This document shows positions 1-9,480 of a stretch of 64,000 bases of DNA, in pieces. The translations under genes and the position numbers were made by a program. A model generated the notes under the pieces. It saw nothing but the letters and a program-made list of their open reading frames with translations. It had not been told where the DNA came from and did not search any database. Within the stretch, counting starts at the first letter, position 1. Every line of letters begins with the position of its first letter. The stretch is from contig LDOQ01000174.1 in NCBI GenBank assembly GCA_001887945.1, forward strand, positions 62,001 to 126,000. The letters run 5' to 3'. The stretch comes from Spraguea lophii. Taxonomy: Eukaryota; Microsporidia; Spragueidae.

Positions 1-1
1 A

Positions 2-601
2 GGTTTGGAAGATGAAGAATATAAATATGATGAAACACCTTCTGAAATAAATAATAAAGCTTTAATCTCAGAAAGTACAGAAGAACAAGTAATAGAAAAA
101 GTAAATAAATTAAACATAAAAGAAAGTAAAGAAGTTAAATCCCGTAAATTATATCAAAATAAACAATATTCCCAAAGCTATGCTGATATATTTTCTGCTG
201 AAACAGTACAAGAAGAATTTAAAGATGATACAGATATTTTTATAAACAGTTATGAAAAAGAAAAAAAAGAGGTTAAAAAAGAAGAGCAAAAATCATCATC
301 TCTATTTAATATATTTAATTTTTTCAAATCAAAAAAAGAAAAGAAGGTAAAAATAGAAGTTAAAGAAGCAGAATATGTTTATGATAAGATAACAAAGAAA
401 TGGATAGATAAAAATAAAAAAACAGAATCTAAACCTAAGGAAAATGTAGAAAAGATAAAGAAAGCATTACCTACGATTGGAGATAAAAAAACACAAGCAA
501 CAATAAAGAAGGATGGTTCTTTAAGTAGTAGATATGCTTTTAAAAGCACAAATAAAGAAAAGAATATTAATAATTTAATACCACAAATGAAGAAACAGTA
601 A
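2..601 (+). CDS. SEC16: Sec16-like COPII coat scaffold, C-terminal part (5' end outside window)
   Basis: The reading frame is open from the window edge, so only the last 199 codons are present and the start lies outside. Most of it is lysine/glutamate-rich and low in complexity. Near the end is a short block (EYVYDKITKKWIDK, about residues 124-138 of the visible part) followed some 45 residues later by SSRYAF. In known Sec16 proteins the C-terminal Sec23-binding tail carries a similar Y-x-YD...(K/R)W(V/I) block and a later RYV/RYA motif, so I infer a Sec16 orthologue, an ER-exit-site organiser of COPII vesicles. The gene converges on KAE1, whose stop lies 256 bp away. The identification rests on two short motifs only. 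Confidence 0.5.
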   Translation, partial: GLEDEEYKYDETPSEINNKALISESTEEQVIEKVNKLNIKESKEVKSRKLYQNKQYSQSYADIFSAETVQEEFKDDTDIFINSYEKEKKEVKKEEQKSSSLFNIFNFFKSKKEKKVKIEVKEAEYVYDKITKKWIDKNKKTESKPKENVEKIKKALPTIGDKKTQATIKKDGSLSSRYAFKSTNKEKNINNLIPQMKKQ

Positions 602-856
602 AAAATATATAATTTTATTAAAATTAAAATAATGAATTGAACAGTGATTAATTTTAAATAGACTTTGTAATCCATTAAATGGTATTTTAAATAAAAGTGT
701 AAGGTTGTTATTTTAATGAAATAATATATTGTTTAATTGTTTTTTATCTTTAATTTCTTTCTCTAGCAACAAGCTAACTGGTCCAATTGTTAATTTATAA
801 AGATATTTATTTTTAAAAATATTTTTATATCTTAAATTGCTTATAACATTTGATTC

Positions 857-1846
857 TTATTTCCATAATACTTCTACTGAATCTGTTCTAAATCTCTGTG
901 TAATCTGAGTATCTTCAATATTATGTCTTATATTACTTTCATACATTAATTTTCCTGTATATGCTATCATAATACCATTATCTATACAATATCTTTCATC
1001 TGTTGCATATAAAACTCCCCCTCTTTCTTCTGCCATCATTTTCATCATTTCTTGTAATCTTTTATTACATCCAACTCCACCTACGATCAAAACTTCTTTA
1101 GAATTAAGTAAAGCCATTGTTCTTTCTGTTACTTCAACAAGTGCAGAAAATATATTTTCTTGTAAGGAATAACATAAATCATATACTGTTTGTTCATCTT
1201 CTATTTTTATATTTTTTGTATGGGAGATAATACCAGAGAATGATATGTCCATTCCTTTAACCACGTATGGTGTTTTAATGTAATTTTTACCTTTTTTAGC
1301 ATTCAATTCAATATTTAATCCTGGTGATGGATCATTTGAAATATTTAATTGCCTGGCAATTCTATCAAGTGCATTTCCTGCGGCAATATCCAATGTTTCT
1401 CCGTAAATAAAATATTTATTATTTCCTCTGGCTATTATCTGAGTATTACCACCACTGGCATATAAAATAACAGGATTTTTTGCATTAGTAATAAATCTAC
1501 CCATTTCTATATGGGCTATACAATGGTTTACACCAATAATAGGTTTATTGTAATAATTAGATATTACTCGTGCGAATAATGCACACGCACTGAGTGGTGC
1601 ACCCATCCCAGGTCCTTTAGTAAATGCAACAAGATCTATTTCAGATGGGTTTATGTTGGCTTTAGAACAACAACGTAAAAATAATGGAAGAATATTTTGA
1701 GAATGATGTAAAGCGACTGCGCTTGGAACAAAACCAGTTCCTGGTGGTGAAATATACGTTATACGTTCATTGCATAATATAGTGGTGTTTTGCAATATTC
1801 CAATACCAAGTTTGTTAGCACTTCCTTCAATTCCAAGAATTAGCAT
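857..1846 (-). CDS. KAE1: KEOPS subunit Kae1, tRNA N6-threonylcarbamoyladenosine (t6A) synthase
   Basis: The product has 329 residues, normal for Kae1/OSGEP. It transfers the threonylcarbamoyl group to A37 of ANN-decoding tRNAs as the catalytic subunit of cytoplasmic/nuclear KEOPS. The ASKHA-fold signature is visible: LGIEGSANK at the N terminus, PPGTGFVPS at about 34-42, the metal-binding pair H108 and H112 in VNHCIAHIEMG, YASGGNTQ in the phosphate-binding region, and a C-terminal GGVGCN-type nucleotide loop. The HxxxH motif and length fit the archaeal/eukaryotic cytosolic form, not the mitochondrial Qri7 form. The start has TCC immediately upstream, a weak form of the local CCC signal. No frame damage is seen. 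Confidence 0.95.
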   Translation of the reverse strand: MLILGIEGSANKLGIGILQNTTILCNERITYISPPGTGFVPSAVALHHSQNILPLFLRCCSKANINPSEIDLVAFTKGPGMGAPLSACALFARVISNYYNKPIIGVNHCIAHIEMGRFITNAKNPVILYASGGNTQIIARGNNKYFIYGETLDIAAGNALDRIARQLNISNDPSPGLNIELNAKKGKNYIKTPYVVKGMDISFSGIISHTKNIKIEDEQTVYDLCYSLQENIFSALVEVTERTMALLNSKEVLIVGGVGCNKRLQEMMKMMAEERGGVLYATDERYCIDNGIMIAYTGKLMYESNIRHNIEDTQITQRFRTDSVEVLWK

Positions 1847-1992
1847 GGATGGAAAAATAAATTTATTTAAAAATTGTAACCACTTTCAAAATTATGTATA
1901 AATTTTTTAAAAAAATAAATTTAACATTTAAAAAAGCATAAATAATTTATGCTAAGTTAATAAAAAAATCTAAAAGAAAAGAAAATTAACAT

Positions 1993-3441
1993 TTAATCAA
2001 TAAATGCCATTCCTTTCATAGTAAGACTCTCCTTAACAAATAATTCCAAATATTGCCATACGATTGACACTGCTAAAATAATATTTGTTCCACTACCAAT
2101 GGTATCCAATAGATCAGATAATAATACAACCAGACCAACAAAGAAACCACTTAGGAATGCTGCTGTAGGAACGTATTTCTCCAAATGGTGCGCAATATTA
2201 TCCTGTTTCACTCCTCTCAATGTTATCTTTTGAGACTTCATTTGTTCTGCAACCGAGTTTTGATTGTTCTCTGTAATATCTATCCATGCTCTACTGAAAA
2301 ATGCACCAAAGAGTAAAATGAATGATACATAGATTATAGAATGTATAGGCTTGGTAATAAATTCAGTAAGATTTTGTGGAGGATATAAGAAATAACATAT
2401 TCCACTTACAGGAACAATATTTCCACCTTTGATATGTTCCCAAACACCCAACAATCTTACTAAAAAGAAATGAGGGAATTTATTGTATAAAAGCCTGGAT
2501 GCTGTACTTGTATAAGTAACCATGTAATTCTGAACTATTATAGGCATGGTAGATGCATATAATAATTTTATTGGATATCTACCTACTTGTCCTCTTACTT
2601 GCGTAGATTCTGTTGGTAATTCTACTCTCAATCCCTGCAAATAAATAACAATGCAGAAAATAAAAATAGTAGATACGAAACAAGCACAATTGGGTAAATT
2701 TTGCCTAAAGAATGCTTCATACAAAGCAGCTATCTTATTTTTCTTTGTCACTAACAAATAAATCAAAGAAATGATACTTCCCTCAAATTCTATACCTCTT
2801 GCTGTCTTATAAACTCTAGGACTGAATGCCTTCCAAACAATATTCTCACAAACATTTGTCGCAATAAACAAATTAATACCAGAACCAAATCCATAACCCT
2901 TCTGTAAAAGCTCATCCAACATAATAACGATAATACCAGAAAACAACAATTGTACTACCAACAATACACTTACTGACAATCCCAAATTATTAGGACTACC
3001 ATAAAATCCAGATATAACCTGAACTATTGCTTGTCCTACAGTTAACAACACTGCAAGAAATTTTGTCAAAGCCTGATACAATAACTTATCCTCCTTCAAT
3101 TGGAAATTAACCTTTATCAATTCACTACTAGTTAACATCTGCAATATCATACCAGATGTAATAACTGGAGATATTCCCAAATCCATAAGAGTACCTCTAT
3201 TACTAGCCATCATCATCCTCATCCAACCCAATGGGTCTTTTACATTTGCAGTAATAATACCAAACAAAGGAACCTGTGAAGATACCAAATATATAAGAAG
3301 AGTAACTGTTGTCCAAACAACCTTCTCTTGAAATGGAATCTGCCTACCAGGAGATTGTATTTCAGGAAGAAATGGAACAAAAGGACGTATAAGATCTAAT
3401 GTTCGAACTAAAAAATTAAAATATAAAAACTTACATGTCAT
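1993..3441 (-). CDS. SEC61: Sec61 alpha, ER protein-conducting channel (27-nt intron at 3408-3434)
   Basis: This is the SecY/Sec61 alpha pore subunit in the ER membrane, which takes secretory and membrane proteins across co- and post-translationally. About ten hydrophobic segments run the full length. LDLIRPFVPFLPEI at the N terminus and GYGFGSGINLFIA in the middle are family hallmarks. The uninterrupted frame gives 482 residues, but the first codons contain an odd insert. Removing the bases at 3408-3434 (GTAAGT...TTTTAG) changes the start to M-T-F-R-T-L-D-L, which matches the conserved family start M-G-F-R-(x)-L-D. The mature message should therefore encode 473 residues. CCCC lies 5 bases upstream of the start codon. 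Its stop lies close to the KAE1 start, and both genes point the same way. Confidence 0.95.
   Translation of the reverse strand: MTCKFLYFNFLVRTLDLIRPFVPFLPEIQSPGRQIPFQEKVVWTTVTLLIYLVSSQVPLFGIITANVKDPLGWMRMMMASNRGTLMDLGISPVITSGMILQMLTSSELIKVNFQLKEDKLLYQALTKFLAVLLTVGQAIVQVISGFYGSPNNLGLSVSVLLVVQLLFSGIIVIMLDELLQKGYGFGSGINLFIATNVCENIVWKAFSPRVYKTARGIEFEGSIISLIYLLVTKKNKIAALYEAFFRQNLPNCACFVSTIFIFCIVIYLQGLRVELPTESTQVRGQVGRYPIKLLYASTMPIIVQNYMVTYTSTASRLLYNKFPHFFLVRLLGVWEHIKGGNIVPVSGICYFLYPPQNLTEFITKPIHSIIYVSFILLFGAFFSRAWIDITENNQNSVAEQMKSQKITLRGVKQDNIAHHLEKYVPTAAFLSGFFVGLVVLLSDLLDTIGSGTNIILAVSIVWQYLELFVKESLTMKGMAFID
3408..3434 (-). other. Spliceosomal intron in SEC61 (27 nt, in frame)
   Basis: On the minus strand exon 1 is only ATGACAT. 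The intron starts GTAAGT and ends TTTTAG, with TTTTAA close to the 3' end as a likely branch region. The length is a multiple of three and contains no stop, so gene callers read through it. The evidence is conservation: splicing restores the canonical Sec61 alpha N terminus, while the unspliced reading adds nine unrelated residues. Position at the extreme 5' end and tiny size are typical of microsporidian introns. Confidence 0.85.
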
Positions 3442-3655
3442 ATAATGGGGTAGGAAATTGTTTTTTTATTTAAAATTAATTTTAATTAAATTCATAAATG
3501 AAATGAAGTGATAATGATAGTAATAAGTATTAGAGTGATAACGGTAGTGATGAGGTGATGAATATGATAACGATAAAAATGATAATGGAAATAAGGCTTT
3601 TAATTAATAATTAAGTGATATATTATATATTATATGAATATATTATTATATAACT

Positions 3656-3670
3656 TAACCTAACCTAACC
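3656..3670 (+). repeat. Three tandem TAACC pentamers
   Basis: TAACC occurs three times without a gap in the spacer between the SEC61 start and the TERT stop. On the other strand it reads GGTTA, a permutation of the TTAGG telomere unit. At only 15 bp it may be chance. Confidence 0.5.
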
Positions 3671-3720
3671 ATAATACAATATAATCTATTATAATATAAC
3701 CATAATACAATTATCATTAT

Positions 3721-6700
3721 CTATTTATATTCTTTATATAATTCTTTCTCTTTTAAATAAAATAATAAATAACTATCTTCTAATGCTTTATATTTTATAT
3801 ATTTTATCTTTCTTTTACTTATAGATATAGAATATAAATATCTATCAGGTAAAGATATTAATTTTCTAATAAATTTATTATTTATAAAAATACTTCTGGT
3901 AATAGAATAATATAATTTTTTATAATAAAATAGATATAGATTATAAATATTATTATTATTGTTATTGTTAATAATATTGTTGTTAGTAGTATTATTATAT
4001 GATGTATTAATAATATTATTGTTGTCAACTGTATTACTATCAACTTTAATCTTATCATTATTGTTATTAATCTTGTTGTAATATCTTTTATAATTAAAAA
4101 ATAATGGATGTATCTTTCTTCTTATCATCTTATTACATTTATAATATAAATTAATATTATAATCTATATTCTTATGTGCTATAGAATATGGTATAGCATT
4201 ATAATCATTATATATTTTATAACCATAACTATTTATAAGTATTCCACAGTATTTAATATATTTATAAGGATTATAATTATAATGATAATCGATATTATTA
4301 GTGATAATGATGTTATCGTTAGTAGTAATAGTAATATTAGTAGTAATATTGTTATTGTTAATATTAGTAATATTATTATCTTTAATATTGCTATTACTAT
4401 CATTATCACATTTACTATTACACTCATTATCACTAACACTATCATATCGATTATCATTATTACATAGAATATCATCTATATTAAAATTACTTTCTATTTT
4501 ATTATAATTAACTATAAATCCATCTAATGTTTTTATACATTGAAAGAAAGCTTTTATCTCCTCTATATTATCTGTTACTATAATATAATCATCTACATAT
4601 CTTATTATACTACCAGATATAAATATTTTTTTAAAATATTTATTATGAATATATGAATAATATAGATTACATAGAAGTGTAGATAGAATAGAACCTTGTG
4701 GTATACCTCTATTCTGTATATATGTATTATTTTTATAATATATTCTATTTTCTAATAACATGTTACGTATAGAAGATATAATAGATTGTAAATATACTTC
4801 TTTAGTGTATATATTATCCCATATAATTTTATTATTAGTTTTAATATTATTATTGGTTGTGTTGGTAGTAGTAATATTATTATTAGTAATGTTATACGTA
4901 TTACTATTATCTGTATTGTTATTAATATCATTACTATTATAATATCTCTTATTATCATTCTTATTATGATCTTTCTTACTATAATCCATCTTATTATAAT
5001 TATTATTTATATCTAATTCAAATATAGATCTATTAGATATAATACTTTTATGTTTTATAATTAATTTATTATACAATAATTCTATCGTTGAATATTTCTT
5101 AATAGAATATTTATTCTTAGATAATATTTTAGGTATAAGATATAATAGAGTATCTACAGGTATATTATCATAACAATCTTTTATATCTAATTTTAAAATA
5201 TATTTATTCTTAGATGTAGTAATAATGTTTGTAATGTTGGTAGTAGTATTGGTAGTATTATTATATTTCATATCACTTTTATCATTATCTTTATTATCGC
5301 TATTACTCTTATTACAATTACCATCATCATTACAGTTATCACTCCTATTACAATTATTATCTCTATTACTATAATTACAGTTATTATCATTTATAGAATA
5401 TAGATTATGTAATAATTCTTTATAAGATAATATTATATCTTTTCTTTTATTTAGAATATGAGATAATATACTATGTATATCTCTAAGACTATTATTATTA
5501 TATTTTATATTATTATTCTTCATATTAACTATTATTCTATATTTATCTATGTTATTTATATCTTTAGGTATAAGACGTATAGTAGGTAGATTCTTATTAG
5601 TATTAATATTATTAATATTATTTATGTGATTGTTAGTAGTATGATTGGTATTGGTATAATTGGTAGTAATATAGTTATATTTATTATTATTATATTTAGA
5701 TGATTGAAAGAATGATGGTATAATATACTTTATCTTATTTTCATTAATAATATTTTTGTTGTTACCATTATTATCTTCTATGGTATAATTATTCTTTAAA
5801 TATTCTTCTATCTTCTCTTTCTCATATTTATACCATATATCTCTTTGTATATAATACAGTTTGTATTTAGATTTAGTAATCTCTGTAGTATAGAAGAAAT
5901 GTGATATCAAAGGAATATATATCTTAGTAAATAATGCATTAATAAAATATAAAATAAAATTATATCTGTTTATGTATTCTATTCTGTTACATTTATTTTT
6001 AACAGTATGATTGTTATTAGTGATATTATTAGTGGTAGTATGATTGTTAATGCTGTTATCAGTATGTTTGTTATTATACTCTTTATTACAATCATTATCT
6101 ACATCATTATAGAATATTTTAAATTTATTTATTTTAAAATAATTAATAAGCTCTGATATTGTTATATCTTCGTATTTATTTTTAGTAATTAATAATTTTA
6201 TCTTAGATTTTAAAATTATAAAGTTTTTATAATCTATAATATTATTTAATATCTTTTTAGATATAAGAAATATAAAATTTATTATTTTATTATTAGCAGT
6301 ATTAATAGTATTTATATTATTAATATTGTTAGTATCATTATTGGTATTTTGATTATTGATATCATCGTTAACATTTTTATTATTATCATACTTATCACTT
6401 ATGTCATCAGACCTACTACCTATATCCTTACTATCATTCTTACCATCATACTGATCATCATACATATTATCTTTATTGTTAAAATAACTATTAAATATAT
6501 CATTGATATTTAATCTTTCAAATTTATCTATAAATCTATTTATTTTATTTTTCATAAATGGTTTACATTTACATTCTTTGTTTATAAAATCTATAACATT
6601 TAATTTTTTATAAAATATTTTCTTTTTCCATAATACTTTTCTATCTAATGTATAATTATTCTTATTAATAGTAGTATTATTAGTAGTATTGTAGGTAGGG

Positions 6701-7395
6701 TCAGTAAGGTTAGTATTGTTAATATTATTAGTATGTATATTGTTATAAGTATTATTATTATTAATCTTATCAGTCTTATTATTCTTATAATTATCATTAA
6801 TGTTATTACTTATAAGTTTATTATATTTTTTAGTACTATCAATATTACCTGCTAATAATACATAATTGAGATCTTTTTCTATTATATTACATGATGTTAA
6901 TAAAAATATAGCAAAATTATTAGATATTGATTTAAAGAATTGGGACCATTTTTTAGTTTTAAATCTATTGGTAGATGAATTAGGATAATTGACAATAATA
7001 TTTATGTTATCTATATTACTATTATTACTATGATATTTATTGTTAATAATAGTATTATCTATATTATTATTATATTTGTTATAGTTAGATTTCTTATTAT
7101 CAATATTAATATTATACTTTATTTTATCATTATATTTGTTATAATTATTATATCTATTGTTTATTGTATATCCCTGTGTTAATATATTTTTCTTATTATC
7201 TTTTAATAGATATTTTACTGCTGTATCTATTATTTCATTTACTGTTAAATTATTATAATTATATTGTTGTATGTGTTTTTCTATTTGTTTTATAAATATA
7301 GTGGATGTAAATTCTGTATTGGTATAATAGATGTTATGATGATTTAGGAAGTTTGTAAGTGATGTAAAACCAAGAGTGTGGAGAATTTGGTTCAT
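3721..7395 (-). CDS. TERT: Telomerase reverse transcriptase with asparagine-rich insertions
   Basis: The product has 1224 residues and is the catalytic protein subunit of telomerase, which extends chromosome ends in the nucleus. The TERT order of motifs is present: T motif at about 490-530 (IPLISHFFYTTEIT, then RDIWYK); motifs 1-2 at about 605-625 (IRLIPKD...YRIIVNM); motif A at about 732-746 (KLDIKDCYDNIP); motif B' at about 893-905 (RGIPQGSILSTLL); motif C at about 931-940 (IRYVDDYIIV); and a motif D-like KIESNF. The FYxTE motif T is specific to telomerase, so this is not a retroelement RT. Long runs of N, mixed with D, T, I and S, separate these blocks and swell the protein well beyond the conserved core. 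Catalytic aspartates are present in motif A (LDI) and motif C (VDD). CACCC lies just before the start codon. The DNA of the inserts is AAT/TAT/GTT triplet-like. Confidence 0.92.
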   Translation of the reverse strand: MNQILHTLGFTSLTNFLNHHNIYYTNTEFTSTIFIKQIEKHIQQYNYNNLTVNEIIDTAVKYLLKDNKKNILTQGYTINNRYNNYNKYNDKIKYNINIDNKKSNYNKYNNNIDNTIINNKYHSNNSNIDNINIIVNYPNSSTNRFKTKKWSQFFKSISNNFAIFLLTSCNIIEKDLNYVLLAGNIDSTKKYNKLISNNINDNYKNNKTDKINNNNTYNNIHTNNINNTNLTDPTYNTTNNTTINKNNYTLDRKVLWKKKIFYKKLNVIDFINKECKCKPFMKNKINRFIDKFERLNINDIFNSYFNNKDNMYDDQYDGKNDSKDIGSRSDDISDKYDNNKNVNDDINNQNTNNDTNNINNINTINTANNKIINFIFLISKKILNNIIDYKNFIILKSKIKLLITKNKYEDITISELINYFKINKFKIFYNDVDNDCNKEYNNKHTDNSINNHTTTNNITNNNHTVKNKCNRIEYINRYNFILYFINALFTKIYIPLISHFFYTTEITKSKYKLYYIQRDIWYKYEKEKIEEYLKNNYTIEDNNGNNKNIINENKIKYIIPSFFQSSKYNNNKYNYITTNYTNTNHTTNNHINNINNINTNKNLPTIRLIPKDINNIDKYRIIVNMKNNNIKYNNNSLRDIHSILSHILNKRKDIILSYKELLHNLYSINDNNCNYSNRDNNCNRSDNCNDDGNCNKSNSDNKDNDKSDMKYNNTTNTTTNITNIITTSKNKYILKLDIKDCYDNIPVDTLLYLIPKILSKNKYSIKKYSTIELLYNKLIIKHKSIISNRSIFELDINNNYNKMDYSKKDHNKNDNKRYYNSNDINNNTDNSNTYNITNNNITTTNTTNNNIKTNNKIIWDNIYTKEVYLQSIISSIRNMLLENRIYYKNNTYIQNRGIPQGSILSTLLCNLYYSYIHNKYFKKIFISGSIIRYVDDYIIVTDNIEEIKAFFQCIKTLDGFIVNYNKIESNFNIDDILCNNDNRYDSVSDNECNSKCDNDSNSNIKDNNITNINNNNITTNITITTNDNIIITNNIDYHYNYNPYKYIKYCGILINSYGYKIYNDYNAIPYSIAHKNIDYNINLYYKCNKMIRRKIHPLFFNYKRYYNKINNNNDKIKVDSNTVDNNNIINTSYNNTTNNNIINNNNNNNIYNLYLFYYKKLYYSITRSIFINNKFIRKLISLPDRYLYSISISKRKIKYIKYKALEDSYLLFYLKEKELYKEYK

Positions 7396-8094
7396 TTTGG
7401 GTGTATAAAAGATAAAATATAATTTATAAAAGAATAATAATTATAATAATATATATTGTGTTTTAGATATAATATTGTTGGACTCGGGATGTACAACCTG
7501 TTAGATGATAATGATACGGTATCTGGGAAGCTTCAGGTACAAGCATTTTATTGAAAACTGGTTTTAGTTAATAAATTATGTTTAGAAAACCTATGATGAA
7601 AAAACCATTTAATTTCTTAAATATTTTAAATATTTCAAAAGGGAAAGGTCATTATTTGACGCATCTGGTATAATATATCAATCATTTACTTTCCATCAAC
7701 TATCTCTTTTTATTGTCTATACGATATATTGTATAAATACAAATTACTTTACATAAAGAATATTCATTTCTACAATAATAATAGAATTAGAACACTTCTG
7801 AAATTAAGATATAAAATAATATTATTAGCAAATAGAATTTAAAATTGAAGGCTAAGTTTATATCAACTAATTGATATCTTAAAATACATAATATATTTAT
7901 GATAATTATCTTAATTATATATATTATATTCATATATAGAAATGAACAAATAAAAAAATTATGTTTGATAATAAGAATAATTTGTGTTAATCAGATATGG
8001 TTATATGATTAATAAATATGGTTATCGGCTATAAAATATGAAAATATAAGAACAAATATTAAATAGAAGTTATCTTATTATGTTAAGAAATTTC
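7396..8094. other. Spacer upstream of TERT with a small GC-richer, foldable island
   Basis: There is no gene that I can support. Most of it is A/T. Bases 7478-7550 are clearly less AT-rich and can form a stem: TGTA and CCTG at about 7490-7500 pair with CAGG and TACA at about 7535-7545, with a small GATACGGTATC palindrome inside. It could be an unrecognised small RNA or a degraded repeat. Confidence 0.4.
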
Positions 8095-8139
8095 GGTAAA
8101 AAGTCGTTTTAACTTTCAAAAAAGGTATATAAAAGAGCA
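8095..8139 (+). repeat. Left terminal inverted repeat of the Merlin element
   Basis: Begins GGTAAAAAG. From about 8107 to 8137 it matches the reverse complement of 9482-9512 without a mismatch. The outer dozen bases match less well (GGTAAA shared). Confidence 0.8.
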
Positions 8140-8265
8140 GTTTTTAAAAGAAAATAAATCCATCAAGTAACCTTTAATAGTTCCAATAATGTGGAAAATT
8201 GGGATTCTTTATCATATAAATAAAAATATTCTCTTATATAATTTTTTATATTTTTATTCCTATTA

Positions 8266-8274
8266 GATTTTCTT
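8266..8274 (+). repeat. Target-site duplication of SINE copy 1, left
   Basis: GATTTTCTT, identical to 8771-8779. It lies outside the SINE A-tail and belongs to the transposase sequence. Confidence 0.8.
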
Positions 8275-8770
8275 GTTTTTTTTTACGAATGAAACTTTTA
8301 TTTATCAAAGCTTCCTGGACGGTTGCGGCCTACCATGGTCTGTGACCTTCGATTCCTCGAGCGAATTTAAGCTTGTACTAACTGGTTTCGCTACAGATAT
8401 GCATTAATCTCATCTTACCTTATGCTCCAGAGTGTTAGGATTTGCGTCTGGTGCGCGTCGCCGCCCACCGCTTCCAGCTCTTAAGGAATTCCCAGCCTCT
8501 TTCGTTGCATAGTATTGGCCGAGTCACAAATCAATACAGGGATTGCAACTACATCAGCTAAACACTACTTTAATCTAGTAGCGGGGCCGTCATACAAGGC
8601 ACAGCTATGCTGCACTATCGAAGCCTCACCCACTCAACAACCTTTTTCTTCTCTTCTGCGTTTATTATTATTTTTTTTTGTTTTGAAAATTTTTTTCTGG
8701 ATGAGGGATTCGAACTCGCCAGGCTTGGGGTTTGGTTACTACCCCACGACCACTGGGCCAGGCGGGACTG
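8275..8770 (-). mobile_element. tRNA-derived SINE, copy 1 (youngest), inserted in the Merlin transposase
   Basis: Sense is the minus strand. The head at 8770-8695 looks like a tRNA: A-box TGGCCCAGTGG and B-box GAGTTCGAATCCC, the internal promoter of RNA polymerase III. A roughly 400-nt unrelated body follows, ending in GTTTCATTCGT and a tail of nine A's at 8276-8284. The 9-bp direct repeats GATTTTCTT at 8266-8274 and 8771-8779 flank it, the target-site duplication expected of LINE-driven insertion. It has a GC content near half, in sharp contrast to the surrounding genome. Open frames inside it are accidental. Confidence 0.85.
8695..8770 (-). promoter_or_regulatory. Internal pol III promoter (A and B boxes) of the SINE head
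   Basis: The reverse complement contains TGGCCCAGTGG and, about 45 nt later, GTTCGAATCC, which match the tRNA A-box and B-box consensus. The cloverleaf is imperfect (the T stem is mispaired and the anticodon loop too large), so it is a tRNA-derived promoter and not a functional tRNA. Confidence 0.7.
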
Positions 8771-8779
8771 GATTTTCTT
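8771..8779 (+). repeat. Target-site duplication of SINE copy 1, right
   Basis: GATTTTCTT directly beside the tRNA-like head of the SINE. Same sequence as 8266-8274. Confidence 0.8.
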
Positions 8780-9480
8780 TTTTAAAAAGAATTTCACATG
8801 TTTCCATTCATTTTCTATGTTTTGTGTGTGGATTACAGGATTATTTGAATTTACAAAAGTCCTGAAATGATTTACGCCATAATGATTATTCCCTTTTTTA
8901 TATCGCAAAATACACATTTTTTAAGTTTTAATGCATTTCTTTTTTAGTAGTTATTTCAAAAAACATTCTTTTTTCCTTTACATCTCCTTCAACACATCCT
9001 TGTTTTTTTTTGTTATTTTATCTCTATTATACTTTCTTTTTGTAAGGTTAGTTTCATCTACCTAGAATGTTAATTTTTTTCCTCCTATTCTTTTTTCAGG
9101 TAGATATTTTATTTTATCCCATAATATATTTCTAATATTTACATAGGTAGTATTAAAAATACCATTTTCTCTTAAAATTTCTTTTTTTTGAAATATCGTG
9201 AATTATCAATAAAATTTTTGATAAAGATGTCTTCATACAATATAATAATGATTCTTTCTGATAAAAAATGAAGTGTTTGTGCATCTAAAATTATGACACA
9301 CCAATAACCATTTGTCTATGTCTTCATTAATCATCAATTTCAATGCCTTTTTACATTTAGAACATTTTTCAAATTTTTTAAAATACCAAAATCCACCAAA
9401 TAATCAAAAAAAAACTTGTGGGTTCTTCAACAATGAGATTAATTCTAATCTGTTGATAACATCCATTTTTACCATAATGG

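Larger units (their letters stand above)
8163..9466 (-). pseudogene. Merlin/ISXO2-like transposase pseudogene
   Basis: Read from 9466 leftwards, the frame begins MDVINRLELISLL. It passes a zinc-ribbon-like part (KCSKCKKAL, later VCHNFRC), then the catalytic-core block VDETNLTKRKYNRDK near 9020-9050, and GVNHFRTFVNSNNP followed by HTQNIENEWKHV near 8800-8870. These are the DDE and HTxxIE..W blocks of the ISXO2/Merlin family. At least six in-frame stops or frameshifts are present. The C-terminal piece (YIREYFYLYDKES, ending at 8163) lies beyond the inserted SINE and in a different frame, probably after a one-base slip in an A run. The gene is dead. Confidence 0.8.

Noticed and set aside
4174..4958. 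Several hydrophobic frames within TERT.
   Set aside because: They are shadows of the AAT/ATT triplet repeats that encode the asparagine-rich inserts.
8695..8770. A tRNA gene on the minus strand.
   Set aside because: A- and B-boxes are good, but the T stem does not pair and the anticodon loop is too large; it is joined to a SINE body with an A-tail.
8515..8917. Open frames of 87-116 codons on both strands.
   Set aside because: They lie in the GC-rich SINE and cross its border into the transposase. The SINE is non-coding and stops are rare there only because of its composition. The real signal is the transposase fragment at 8790-8917 on the minus strand.
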